Part shown: positions 28,584 to 63,273 of the stretch, one piece after another
Layout: each line of letters starts with the position of its first letter
Position numbering within the stretch: position 1 is the stretch's first letter
Assembly (NCBI RefSeq): GCF_021018895.1
Contig: NC_079382.1
Location: 12,450,001-12,514,000, forward strand
Reading direction: 5' to 3'
Origin: Seriola aureovittata
Taxonomy: Eukaryota > Chordata > Actinopteri > Carangiformes > Carangidae
Length of the DNA stretch: 64,000 nucleotides
Translations under genes and position numbers: made by a program
Notes under the pieces: model-generated
What the model was told of the DNA's origin: nothing
Seen by the model: the letters and a program-made list of their open reading frames with translations, nothing else
The model's database searches: none

Positions 28584-28622
<39 letters not shown>

Positions 28623-28632
28623 ATGTGTGTGT
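28571..28632. repeat. TG/TATA compound microsatellite
   Basis: TG runs with GTATATATG and TATATGTATG interruptions, followed by CTGT repeats. Confidence 0.88.
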
Positions 28633-29658
28633 CTTTCTGTCTGTCTGTAGATGCCAGATTCAAGCACTTTGGGAATTTGAATGGATATCTGCCAGCCTAT
28701 AGCGCTGAACCCAACTGCGAGGCATCTGTGTTTTGGGGATTGATGGACTGATAGAACTGAAGATGGAGGGAATAAGCAGTCTGGTATATATATAAAAAAA
28801 AAAAAAAAAAGATAAAAACTATGGTGTATGTGAGAGGGAGATTGTGTAGCTGCCTCTGCCTGCCAGGTTGATAGGGAGAGCCAAATGAGAAGTAATGACA
28901 GGAAGAAGAGCAGGGTGCCCTCATCAGTCTCTCGTCTTTATTATCACTCTGCCACCTTGAGTCTTAATTACAACGTTCAATCCAAAAAAAGACTTGTTAA
29001 TTATTCACATCGCCCCAATTCCTCCTTTTCCCTTTTCTTTCTGTCACCGCTGTCTCTCGTGAACACACTGCTGGTTGTTTTACAAGAAGAGATAATTGCA
29101 TGTCTTGCCATAGGGCCTAATACTAATGAACATGTGTTAAGATTTTGTGTTTGAATGCAAATGATTTCCTTATCGTGTCATCAGTTTCAGCACAGATTAA
29201 AAAACCACACATTCACAGCCAGCTGCAGTTGTCTCACATAATTGCTTCTGGTTTCATCTTACAAGAATGAAATGAATAGTATTTTCACATAGTCGATGCC
29301 ATGAATTTACTATGCATGTTTTCTGAGATGTAACAGTAAGGATTATGTCTAAGTTGTAAAACAGAGGAGGAAAAGAAATATTGCCTCATTGTAGGTAATC
29401 TCCATTTAGCTGCTCTAAATAAGCTCTTCCTCTGAGGTCCAAGCTTCATCCACTGAGTCTGTTATGCTTCCTTCATATGCTGCTTAAAGTATGAACAGAT
29501 GAAAAATTGATGTTGTTTGGGTGGGGGTATACTGGGGGCTTCCATTCTTCAATGAATGAGCGGAAGGGTGTATGGCTGTACGTCTGAATGGATAGATCGC
29601 CCTAATCCTAGAGGTGGCCTAGATATGAAGCCCTCCTTCAGCGGATTGAGTTGTTTGC

Positions 29659-29660
<2 letters not shown>

Positions 29661-29726
<66 letters not shown>

Positions 29727-29747
29727 CGCGTGCGTGCGCGTGCGTGC

Positions 29748-29789
<42 letters not shown>
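29661..29789. repeat. TG/CG compound microsatellite
   Basis: Two TG arrays flank a core at 29721-29753 of GTGCGTGCGCG type. The whole 129 bases alternate purine and pyrimidine. Confidence 0.95.
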
Positions 29790-29790
<1 letters not shown>

Positions 29791-30733
29791 GACACTGTCC
29801 ACTGACAATGAACAATAGGCTCTTTAATGAGTGATGCTGCTTGCGCTCGTGTCTGCATTAATTATCTTAATACCGCTCGCGTGCCAAACTGTACGATATA
29901 AGCCAAACACAAGCTACTGACAGAATATGCAAGCATGGAAAAAGAAAGAAGAATATCTTAACATCCAAGGACCTGAACACAGTTAATATTTTGCTTATTA
30001 GTTTGATAAATCGCTTCAATGATAATCATCACATTATGATGATTCATTGTCTAATTGTTTTGGCACTAGTTTGCCTGACACTGCTCAGCTTTAATATGAA
30101 ATGTTGGGGTTTCTATAATTACTGTAGGATCACTATGTAGTTATTATGGTTACACGTCGCCCTCTAAACCATAAATTTTAGTGAGAGACATGCTTGAAAA
30201 TCATTTAAGATTGACTTTTAATAGGGTGCACTAAAGAAGAAAGAAACCCTATAAAACACTTCATAGCTCCTGCCATTTGGATCTCTGGTTTAAACATTTC
30301 AGCGACCACTCTTGATGACCTTGACATCAGGTGTAAGTAGTACTGATGTGTATGAACTTGTCTGCGTAAAAGCTAATGACACATTCCCCACATTCAAAGC
30401 TTCATCACTCAAGAACATAAGTGGCCAACTAATACTGAAAACAGGCTCTTAACAGCATACAGTAGACTGCAAAAACAATGAATGTTACCAACCAGTATAC
30501 ACACAGACAAATCCAAACAGCACTTCAGTGATGGGTCTGAAAGATTCAGATGAGCAAGGTCTAATAAGGAGGAAGGGAGGGAGGAGGGGGAATCCTTTTT
30601 GCTCACAAATTCAAGGATCATTTGCACTCCCATTCAAGCTCTTGTTGCAGCCCCCTCCCATCCTCCCTCTCGCCCCTCTACCATTTGGGCTGAAAAGAAA
30701 TACGTTCGCAAAAGGAGGGGCTGTCCTACTCTT

Positions 30734-30735
<2 letters not shown>

Positions 30736-30806
<71 letters not shown>
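30736..30806. repeat. (GT)35 microsatellite
   Basis: Pure GT array. Confidence 0.96.
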
Positions 30807-30808
<2 letters not shown>

Positions 30809-31449
30809 TGTGTGTTTGATAGATTGTGAGTGGATTGGACAATGGGAGGATTGTATGTGATCTATATTCATGTGGCACAGATTCAGTGGCCATGTGCACA
30901 CGCAGCAGGCTGGGAGTGATCAGACAGAGGGTTGATAGAAAACGTCCAGAAAAAAGAAAAAAAAAAAAGATTTATATATAGATCAAAAGCATAATCCATT
31001 TTTGTTCTGGTTGTAGAAGGTGTCTGAAAACTTGGACTGAATTCTTGCAGTCCTCTTCTGTAACGGTGTTTTACAAACCATAAAATGGTGAAAATGAGAT
31101 CAAACTAGATAAATGTCAGTGCATTAGTGTGATGTGTAATAATGTTTCCTGTTTGCATTACACTTTGCATGCAGGTGGAAGCTGCATCCTCCTGAGAATA
31201 CCTTGTGAAAAGCTCAACATGTTTTTTCTTTCTTTCCAAGGATGTACAAGGTTCTCCTGCAGAGGTAGCTGATAGTTTAATTATATGCATAATTCCCCAG
31301 ATGACTGCCGTGGCAGCGGAAGAGGCAGAGCACTGATTACTTTTCCAAGAGTTGAGCAGGGTAGAGAGTAAGGAAAAGACAGCAAGAGAGAGAATCAACA
31401 CTCACGGCAAACCAGTGAGAGTGTGCCTGTTCGTTCGCAGGGTTTAACT

Positions 31450-31919
31450 TTCAGCTATCTTTTGAGTCCCGCAGAGCGAAGAGAAAGACAGCGTAGAGAG
31501 AGAAAGACAGCGAGAGAGAACGACTGATGATGAGAAATAAAGGGAGAGGCAGCCAGGACTCCTTGGTAACCAAAGCACAGAGGAACAGAGGGGCCGGTCC
31601 TACACCCCTCCTGCTGTGTGTGTGTGTGTGTCTCTGAGGACTGGACTGCCAGAGGGAGGAGTGGTGGTGGTGGTGGGGGGAGTGGTGGACCGTGTGTGTG
31701 TGTGTTTAGAGAGACAGACAGGAGTAGAGGCTCATTGTCAGCGTAGAAGACGCTCACACACACACACTCAGCCGTGAAGTGAGAATGTAAGCGGAGGAGA
31801 GCCGACGCCAGCCCTCCGTCATCCCGTCTTCTTCCCTGGATTTGTCCAGTTTCAGTTTTTTTGTGCCTCATTAGGGCACTTCTTTTTCAAGTGAGAGACA
31901 CATACACTCAACGGGAATA
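31450..31919 (+). promoter_or_regulatory. candidate 5' UTR / promoter of the MVFIGTSLK first exon
   Basis: Sequence upstream of the 31920 ATG changes from AT-rich to purine-rich and includes GAGA runs (31490-31520), GTGGTGG runs (31660-31690) and short GT stretches. It has the look of a teleost leader upstream of a very short first coding exon. There is no obvious TATA box. The transcription start is not determinable by eye. Confidence 0.35.
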
Positions 31920-55860
<23,941 letters not shown>

Positions 55861-56904
55861 AGTTAAAGAGCAAGGACTGCCCCTTCGATTCAGGGAGCTG
55901 AACTCATTCGTCGTAACCAGGCAGGGGGCAGGAAGAAGAGCCAATAGAAGAGACACCTTCCTGAGCCCCGCCCCCTCTGCGCTGCCCCTAAGGGAGTGGA
56001 CATGTCAGGTCCTGGTGTGAGGGCAGAGGTCACCCCATCATGGACTCAGCTGAACTTAGTCTGAAGTGGAGAACTGGTTGTGCTTCAGCTTTTCAAAACT
56101 CTCCTGATTCTCATTCTCCTTCGTTTGGTGACTCACCCTCTGTGTTAAAAGAATAGTGTTTCTTTTACGCCTGGTGTTCTTAGTTTGTTTTCTGTTTGTT
56201 TTGCTGTTTTTTTTTTTTTTTTTTTACTTTACCCTGTCCTTAACATGCAGGAACCCTTTAGTTTCTTTGAAGGACAAGGTTCAGATGGCAAATTAAGGTG
56301 AATCGAAGGAATCGAAAAGTCACAAGTTGTTTGCTTAACTTTACTGCTGTGGTGCTACGTAGCTAGGCAGTTGGAAAGAGTGGGATGTAAAGGTGTGCCG
56401 GACGCTCGCCTCGTGAATCTTCTAAGCTTCTGCTTCTCTCCTGTTGGCTCTGGGAAGTGTTTTGAGAGCGCCACGGCCTGCGAATGTTGCCTTCAGACAG
56501 CTCTTTATGTTGTGGAAAGAACTCGAGGACGTGGCACAGCAGACACCTCCACGGTACAACTTCAGTTACGGTTATCACCAGGTTTTTTGCTTTCTGCTCT
56601 TATGGTTCGGTGGTGTAGTTTGCAGAGCTGGGGTGTATTCAGAGGTCCACAGAAAGTGCAGAGGGCTCAGTGCTGCCAGCTAGTGACGGGCAGGAAGTGG
56701 AAAATGGTTGGGGGTACGAAGGCTCAGCCAAAACACTACTCTATGAAAAAGGCTCATAAAACCTCTATTAATTAACTTTTAGTTTATAGATTTTGCACTG
56801 TGCATAGGTCTTTTCTTTGTTTGTGATTTAAAGAAAGTATGTTTTAAAGATTGTTTTAATAAACAAGTGATGTCAAGACTTGTGTTTTGGGAGTTAAGAA
56901 TAAA
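55861..56904 (+). other. nhsl1: nhsl1 3' UTR with candidate poly(A) signals
   Basis: Two AATAAA hexamers lie at 56858-56863 and 56899-56904, about 1 kb after the stop. A further AATAAA at 57833-57838 would allow a longer 3' UTR of roughly 2 kb. A T-run sits at about 56207-56225. Without transcript data the true end is unknown; the first pair is the most likely. Confidence 0.5.
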
Positions 56905-57860
56905 TCTATAAATGTAAAGCCGGAAATGATAAAAAGCTTGTTTTACTGTCCGGGTCTTTTAGTGAGAATGTTGGTTACCAAAGAGCTGAAAAAATTAAGC
57001 GTAGCTGGCCGTTAATCTGGACGTGAACACAATCAAAGAGTGACCACTTGTCTGACACCACATGCAAATGGTCCAACCATTAAGTTTGCAGAGACCTACT
57101 AGAACCTTTTTAAGGCTTAAATGATTTCTATAATGACGTTGACCTTTCTGCTAAGTTTATCCCTTTGCAGTTTTATATGGTTCTGTATGTAAATACATAG
57201 AGAAATTAGTTTTAAGTAACAGTTTGACTTATTTTCAAAGAATTTGTACATTTTTAGAGCTCTGTGTTTGCTGGAAGGGAGTGGTTTCCTTTTTGTAGAT
57301 TATTTATTTTCACATAGCAGGGTTGCAGTATGGTAAACTGTCAAGCAGGGTGATGGAGGCACAGGGAAGAAGGGTTAGGAGGAACAAGAGCCACATTTAC
57401 TCCACTGATCCAACCAGTTCATTTCTTTCTTTTAAAAAAAAAAAAGGTGCTTCAAAAATCGAATAATGTCAATATTTATGCTTCAGCCTTCTACTGCCCT
57501 TAATCTTGAGTCATGCAAACCACACACTGGTGCTCACAGCTGAGTAAATGTGGTCTCTTCAGAGACATGAACTGAGGTGACAGGCTCGAGACGTCATAAC
57601 CTCCTAACAGCCATAACACCCTGTGGTTTAATCACCTGTGACCAAAGTGTGTCTCGCCCCCCAGCTCCCGCCTGACCATGATTGAGCACTTGGGGCCGGG
57701 GCTCATCTCATGACAGGAAACGTCTCAATCTCAGAGAGCTTGTGAAAAAGACGAGAGGACAGAAGAGGAAGTCGTGAAGTAGTGGGAGTGGAGCTGAAGG
57801 CGGGCTGCTAACGCTCTTGTGTATGTCTGTGTAATAAAAAACAACAAAAAAAACAAAAAA
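56905..57860 (+). other. possible extended 3' UTR / flank
   Basis: No coding signal is seen. A TGTAAATA element (Pumilio-like) occurs at about 57187, and an AATAAA at 57833-57838 is followed by A-rich sequence, which could mark a distal cleavage site. Otherwise the stretch is ordinary AT-rich DNA. Confidence 0.3.
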
Positions 57861-59365
57861 AAACAAGGTGATATTTAAAGAGCCAGGTCTCTGTGTCATT
57901 TCTCTCCCTCTGAGTGATTCACGGCCATCTGCCCACCCAACACCCCAAATCACCGCCTCATTAGCGCCATCGCCATGGCATCCACACTCGTCCGTCATCT
58001 GGAAAACTCCAGAGGCCATCGGTTACCCCGCCTCCCCCCTGCAGGGTCATCAGTTATGTCTCCATCTGGACATCCTATTAGGACACATACTGAATCAAAG
58101 GCTCAGCCCATAATAGACCTTTCCACTGCTGCACAGTTGATCAGTCGTGACTATTTGACTTACACATTCCCTTCAGTACCATGCTGTCATTTCAAGCCCT
58201 CAGCACATTGAGCATTCATTCCCAAGAGCACAGAAACACTGACAGCCTTTTAATGTTTTCCCTCCACCCTCCTATTTAGCAGAGTCACCTGGCCTCCGAC
58301 GCTCACCAATACCGTGTCCATCTGGCTGTGACACAGAAATCAATACAAACTCCAAGCATAATCACACTATTGACACTCCAGTGCTTTTCCCCTTTCCTCT
58401 TATATACAAGACCCTCTGTACAGTGCTCTTACAAGACACAGGTGCATGAAGTGACAAATGAAACTGATCAACCATATTGACTTGAACACAGTAGATGGCA
58501 AGGAACAGAATAGTTATCAACTGCGTTTCAGTGCCTGAAGAGCCTTTGTAGAATGACTCAGCCTGATCAACGGGAACGGCTCCGAATATTCAGCCATAAA
58601 AAGCAAAATACAGTATTTACAATTTGACACACGTGCTGGGGCAAAATAGAGGAGTGACTGTTCACTTAGGCTTTTAAAAAAAGGACAGTATCAGTAGCTT
58701 TGCATGTTTTGGTCCCTTAATGAAGAATAACATTTGACATTACCGACAACCCATTTCAAAAACATCTTTCAATACCAGTGCACTATTTAAAAAATAAATA
58801 AATAATAATAATTCAACATGCAAAGGCTCTGCCTAAAACAGGTCCATCATTCTGTCACAGGAAACTTTTAGTCACCTTGCATAAAAATGCAGCTGTGAAT
58901 ATGGGGCTGTTTTAAAATGTTTCCTTGCTGATGCATTCAGGGAAGCTCCAACTCTCAGTCAGCTAAAGTAAAGTGTCAAACATGGCATTATGAAAACAGT
59001 AATGTAAATTAAATTTAATGTCTCTCCAAACTTAGACGTCAGATTTTTGCCTGAATGTTTTTTTTTTGACCGTATGTCACAAGTTGCATTTGTCTATTAG
59101 TTGAGATCACTTTAATTCAGAGAGAGACATGATTGATTTGTTATCAGTGAATAGTTTAAAAGACCTGCAGATGAAAAACTTGCCAGTATTTCAGAATCAA
59201 ATTTGCAGAAAGTGTAATAATTTTGTAACAAAAAGGTTTTTTTTCCTCTGATCAATTTGCGATTCCTCGTGTGTGTGTATAAATACACACACACACACAC
59301 ACAGAGTTGTGATTACTTAAGTTCAGTATCAAATCTCTCAACTCTTTAAACGTTTATAATCTTAA

Positions 59366-59669
59366 ATAGAGCTGCAACAATAAATCAATTAATTGATCAA
59401 ATAATTCATGAACTATCCTTAACTGAGTCATTTTTCAACTAAAATGTCAAACTGTTAAAGGTTTCAGCTTCTGAAACATGATGATTTGCTGGTATTCTCT
59501 GTCATGAAAGGAAATTAAATATATTTGGCTTTTGGACTGTTGGAAGAAAAAAACATCACCTTTCACAAGATATTCAAGACACCACTTTGGGCTCTTTCAT
59601 AAACTAAATAATTAACTGAGAAAGTAATAGTCAGATGAACCGAAAGAAAATTGTTTTTTGCAGCCCTGA
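59366..59669 (+). repeat. interspersed repeat, family A, near-complete copy 5
   Basis: Starts ATAGAGCTGCAACAATAAAT and ends TTTTTTGCAGCCCTGA; the ends are imperfect inverted repeats (AGAGCTGCAAC against AGGGCTGCAAA). Inner landmarks are AGCTTCTGAAACATGATGAT, TTTGGCTTTTGGACTGTTGG and CACTTTGGGCTCT. This is the most complete copy in the window, consistent with a non-autonomous DNA element; no target duplication is clear. Confidence 0.6.
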
Positions 59670-59872
59670 TACTCACAGTGGACTAAAATGTCTGGATGGA
59701 ATAACTACAATATTAAAACCTGCTTTGGAAAACAGTTGCCAACAATGTAAATTTAACACACATGCAAAGGAGACAACCACTCACACATTCTCTGACTCCC
59801 ACGGTTTTGGCAATATAAAGTCTCCAGTCTCTCTAATTTGCAATATGGGATGTGGGAAGAAACTGGAGCCTT

Positions 59873-59896
59873 AAAAAAAAAAAAAAAAAAAAAAAA
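59873..59896. repeat. poly-A homopolymer
   Basis: About 24 consecutive A with no adjacent recognisable retroposon body. Confidence 0.9.
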
Positions 59897-60115
59897 CTGC
59901 CTAAAATGTACCACTGCTCATTACTGCACATTAATTTTTACTAAGTTAATCTCTGTCACCAGAAAATGAGTTTTGTCAGTGAAGTATTTTTACACCCTGT
60001 CCTCTACATCAGCTCAAGGTTTCCACCAGGTTGGAGGGGCTAGATAAAATTAAAATACGCGACTGTGGTATTTGGAATAAAACAGAGAGTCTCATTATAC
60101 ATTTCCTCTCCGCAG

Positions 60116-60316
60116 CGATGTTTCACCTCAGTGAGCATGGCCAATGAGATCGATCTGACTGCTGAACAACAGACGACGGTGGAGAGCGTATACGTGTCAT
60201 TTGTCAGATGTCGGTTCTGCCGAGTGTCTGAACATGATATTGGGAACAATTCTGCCACAAATAAAACGAATGACTCAGCAAACATGGACGACGACGAGAG
60301 CACGGGAAAGGAGAAG
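60116..60316 (+). other. exon-like open segment of unknown origin
   Basis: A 201-nt stretch (67 codons, phase 0 to 0) is bounded by a good acceptor (tttcctctccgcag) and a gtgaga donor. It reads CFTSVSMANEIDLTAEQQTT, VESVYVSFVRCRFCRVSEHD and an acidic end NMDDDESTGKEK. It has noticeably more CpG than the flanks. No family is recognised and no partner exon is seen nearby. It could be a stray exon, a pseudogene fragment or part of a transposable element. Confidence 0.3.
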
Positions 60317-61490
60317 GTGAGAGAGGATAGAGGGTGAAGTCAACTGTGGCGAGGATTTCATCTGACTGATAAAAGGTCATGACCATCAGAGTGTGGAGGA
60401 CGGTCTGAATTGTATAACATACGGATCAGATAAACAACTCAGGAAGAAGTTTTGTGGAAAATTTTTTTTTTTTTTTTTTAAATCCCATCACGGAATAGGG
60501 ATGACAAAAACATAATTACACAGTTGAGATGGAGGTAATAAATTATCAGAGTAATCGATCATTTGATGATGAGTTATATTTATTATTTATGAGATACTAA
60601 ATTTAACATTCTTTCACATTATTTAGAAGCAACTAATATTTCCCATGATTCACATATCAGTGCAGTGCTTAAGTCTTCTTTCCCATGACAAGAACCATGT
60701 CGTATCCCTTCTTCAACATTAAAAACACAATTTCTACTACATCAGGAGCTAAAAATATAAAGATTGATTTAATGTATAAAAAATGGCATAATGTTTGTTA
60801 GCTTGCAACTGTCGCTCTTTGCCGATGTCTTACACCCACAAGGCACCAAAGAAATGTTGGTAGATCAGAGCCAGGTAACTACACACTCATTAATTCATCA
60901 CAGACATGTTTGCTGCAAATAAAAATGATAGATGACTGGTCTAGATTAACAGTGACTCAGCCGTTCATCATAACAGGTGTGATAGCGGTGACAGCTAGGT
61001 GAGGTGTAGGATCCGATAAACTGACATCTACCAACATTTTGTCAGGCAGAGCCACCTTCCCACAAAGAGCACGTTTCGCAAATTTTGCCTATGTTGCTCG
61101 CAATGCTCACAGGCCCACATGTACGTTAAACGTCACTGAAATCATTCCCTCTCTTCATAAGAAGAGATTGACCAATAATAGCTTTAATGTACACATAGGC
61201 ATGTAAGTAGTGCATTACAAAAGATGAAAAATGTGAACTTATCCTTTATTTTTACATCTTGCAGACTCTTGTTACATTGTTTTAAATAAAAATATTTACC
61301 ATATAACTGAATTTTCAAGTATTTTTTTCCCCTTTGAGAATCTCTGAATAAATAAAAGTTAGCAATGTGCACAAAAAAAAAAAAAAAGCTGAAAATTAGT
61401 GTGTTTTCAACAAGTCATTCATTAAAAGAGGCACTTAAGGTTTTTGTCCTAATGAAATGCACCAAGAGGGACATGTCCTCTGACTACTTG

Positions 61491-61504
61491 GCTCCCTCTG
61501 CTGG
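61491..61504 (-). promoter_or_regulatory. CTCF-like core motif between nhsl1 and hebp2
   Basis: On the minus strand the bases read CCAGCAGAGGGAGC, a close fit to the CTCF core, in or near the hebp2 3' UTR. Confidence 0.35.
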
Positions 61505-61816
61505 AAATATTGTTCCACTGTGGCCATTTGGTTAATGGATGCTAGATGATGGCCTGTTAGAGCGCACTTTACTATGCGTTTGGTCACTTTTTCCAGACTT
61601 ACAATGAGTCTAATTCAGTAACTTTTAGTCAAAGCATTCACTGCATAACTTACTCAGTCAGAAAAGTAAAAAGATATTCAACAGTACTTGTTAATGTGAC
61701 CTTTAAAGTTAATTCATCATACTTCATTGAAAAGCGCTGTAAAACTGAAATTTATCATGTGTTGTGAGATGATCATGTAAAAGTCTAGTATTTTTAAGTT
61801 GCAGTAGGCCGGATGC

Positions 61817-61850
61817 TGTGTGTGTGTGTGTGTGTGTGCGTGCGTGTGTG
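61817..61850. repeat. TG/CG microsatellite
   Basis: TG run with GCGTGCG near its end, just downstream of the hebp2 stop. Confidence 0.92.
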
Positions 61851-61864
61851 ACCTTTAAAACTCT

Positions 61865-62051
61865 CTACTGCTCGTGTTCCTTCTTGAGGACCCAGACCTC
61901 GTTCCTGCGGTTGGTCAGTTTGAAGGGGCTGTCGTAGCCGACTGTGTAGAACGGCTTGTCGACGTATGGGACGACGTCCCTCTGCAGGCTCTCCAGAAGT
62001 TTCAGCAGCTCTTCACGCTTCATATTCTCATTGGAGAAACCACCGTATGTC
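61865..62051 (-). CDS. hebp2: hebp2 exon 4 and stop
   Basis: After tattcttccag the exon completes Arg and reads TYGGFSNENMKREELLKLLE, SLQRDVVPYVDKPFYTVGYD, SPFKLTNRRNEVWVLKKEHE Q and tag stop (61865-61867). YDSPFKLTNRRNEVWV is the terminal SOUL-domain strand. Confidence 0.9.
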
Positions 62052-63273
62052 CTGGAAGAATAAAGTCTTAATTTTACCAATTCTCTTTGGAAATGTACTT
62101 TTTTGTTTTGGTATCTGCAATCATTTGGAAGATTTGTAAAAAAAAAAAATGTAATAAAATAAAAGAGGAAAATGCAATTATAATGAACTTACAAAAACAA
62201 TAATAATAATAATAATAATAATATTAATAACAACAACAAGCAAACACTTTTACACATTATCATCTTGAATTAGCATTGAAACCTATAATCTGTTAATGAT
62301 TAGGTTTTACTCTACCTGATATAAGCTGTGAACTCTTTCCTGTTCTCCACAAACACCTCCGGGTCACTAGGCTCCGGGGGACTGGCCTGATGCTCCTCTG
62401 GGATGTAGAAGGATACAGTGAAGTGAGATTCACATGCAGGGCCGGCTCCAGGGTCGACACGGCACGTCACAGGGGCCGTCATTTCCACTTTGACCTCTGA
62501 AGTAAAAATTGCATTTAAAAAAAAAAAAAAAAAAAAAAAGGACAAAAAAAAACAAAAAAACAGCAGCACACACACAAATCTGACAGGCATTAAACAAACT
62601 AGCTATATACGATATTTATTCTGATTGGTCTTATGAGTAACCAGCTCAAGTAAGATAACATTTCCTAGTCAAACCCTCAGTTGCCAGGTGACATCAAAAC
62701 CTCAGCACATAATGACACATGAACAGATGGTTGACATATTAGCACAATGTGTGGCACATGTAGCAAATTAAACACCATGATTACAGATCTCACACTCCTA
62801 ACACTGCAGACCTCACTAGTCAACAGCACAAACTGTATGTATTCTCATAAATAATGCTGCCATAAACTGCTGAGTAAGACAGAGGCAGCGGTGCTGTTAC
62901 AAACTGCTGAGCGAGCACTAAAGTGAACTTCCTCTTGCAATTATTCACCAGCTCCCTTGTCTTGAGATGAAATTATCCATAACTTCATTCTGTATCTTCT
63001 GAACATCGTTTACTTGACTGATTGTGTTTAATCGAGTTTCATTTTCACTTGACACTTCACAACAACACAAACTAAAAGCATCACAAACAACAGAATGAAG
63101 AATATTACATTTTAGAGATAAATTTCTTCAAACTCACTGTTTTGATTGTTGCCCTGGATGTAACGGAAGAGCCTGCGGAAGCCAGTGTTCATGGCTGCAT
63201 CCAGTTGCATCCCACTCAGAGAGGTGCTCACCCACTTGGTGGCATGGTAGGTGCGGATTTCATAGTCTTCTCC
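61865..63273 (-). CDS. hebp2: hebp2-like SOUL heme-binding protein, 3' part (3 exons)
   Basis: Joining the - strand exons 63138-63273, 62316-62496 and 61865-62051 gives 167 codons plus stop in one frame, with GT/AG borders throughout. The product matches the SOUL/HEBP fold, which binds heme and, for HEBP2, has been linked to mitochondrial permeability and cell death. Matching landmarks are YEIRTYHATKWVSTS, AAMNTGFRRLFRYIQGNNQN, VKVEMTAPVTCRVDPGAGPA, SFYIPEEHQASPPEPSDPEV, EFTAYIR, YTVGYDSPFKLTNRRNEVWV and the end KKEHEQ. Human HEBP2 is 205 residues, so about 36 N-terminal residues are missing and must lie to the right of the window. HEBP1 or a fish-specific SOUL paralogue is possible, but adjacency to nhsl1 favours hebp2. 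Confidence 0.88.
62316..62496 (-). CDS. hebp2: hebp2 exon 3
   Basis: The acceptor (ttacttcag) lies just downstream of a long T-run on the minus strand. The exon encodes VKVEMTAPVTCRVDPGAGPA, CESHFTVSFYIPEEHQASPP, EPSDPEVFVENRKEFTAYIR (last codon split) and ends at gtagag. The MTAPVT motif is the central SOUL-domain hallmark. Confidence 0.9.
62518..62539. repeat. poly-A run (poly-T on hebp2 sense strand)
   Basis: About 22 A on the plus strand, serving as the T-rich tract upstream of the hebp2 exon 3 acceptor. Confidence 0.85.
63138..63273 (-). CDS. hebp2: hebp2 exon 2 (first exon visible in window)
   Basis: Read on the minus strand, a ttttccag acceptor precedes GEDYEIRTYHATKWVSTSLS, GMQLDAAMNTGFRRLFRYIQ and GNNQN, and a gtgagt donor ends the exon. 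It enters in phase 0 and leaves with one base carried. The YEIR...WVST block matches the start of the SOUL domain. Confidence 0.88.

Larger units (their letters stand above)
14245..31449. other. non-coding region before the 31.9 kb first exon
   Basis: No reading frame here shows exon borders or family motifs. Besides the listed microsatellites and interspersed repeats it contains G or C homopolymers at 20608-20617, 26827-26840 and 27515-27529. It would be a large first intron if the 13.9 kb start is used. Confidence 0.5.
57861..61239. other. intergenic region between convergent nhsl1 and hebp2
   Basis: Mostly AT-rich. It contains an interspersed-repeat copy (59366-59669), a poly-A run (59873-59896), a short CA repeat (59285-59302) and the isolated exon-like segment at 60116-60316. 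Confidence 0.5.
61240..61864 (-). other. hebp2: hebp2 candidate 3' UTR with poly(A) signal
   Basis: On the minus strand an AATAAA lies at 61245-61250, about 610 bases after the stop. A TG/CG repeat occupies 61817-61850 within the would-be UTR. The end point is a guess from the hexamer alone. Confidence 0.35.

Noticed and set aside
60040..60303. Minus-strand frame overlapping the 60.1 kb exon-like segment
   Set aside because: The plus-strand reading has better splice borders; the minus frame shows no family motif.
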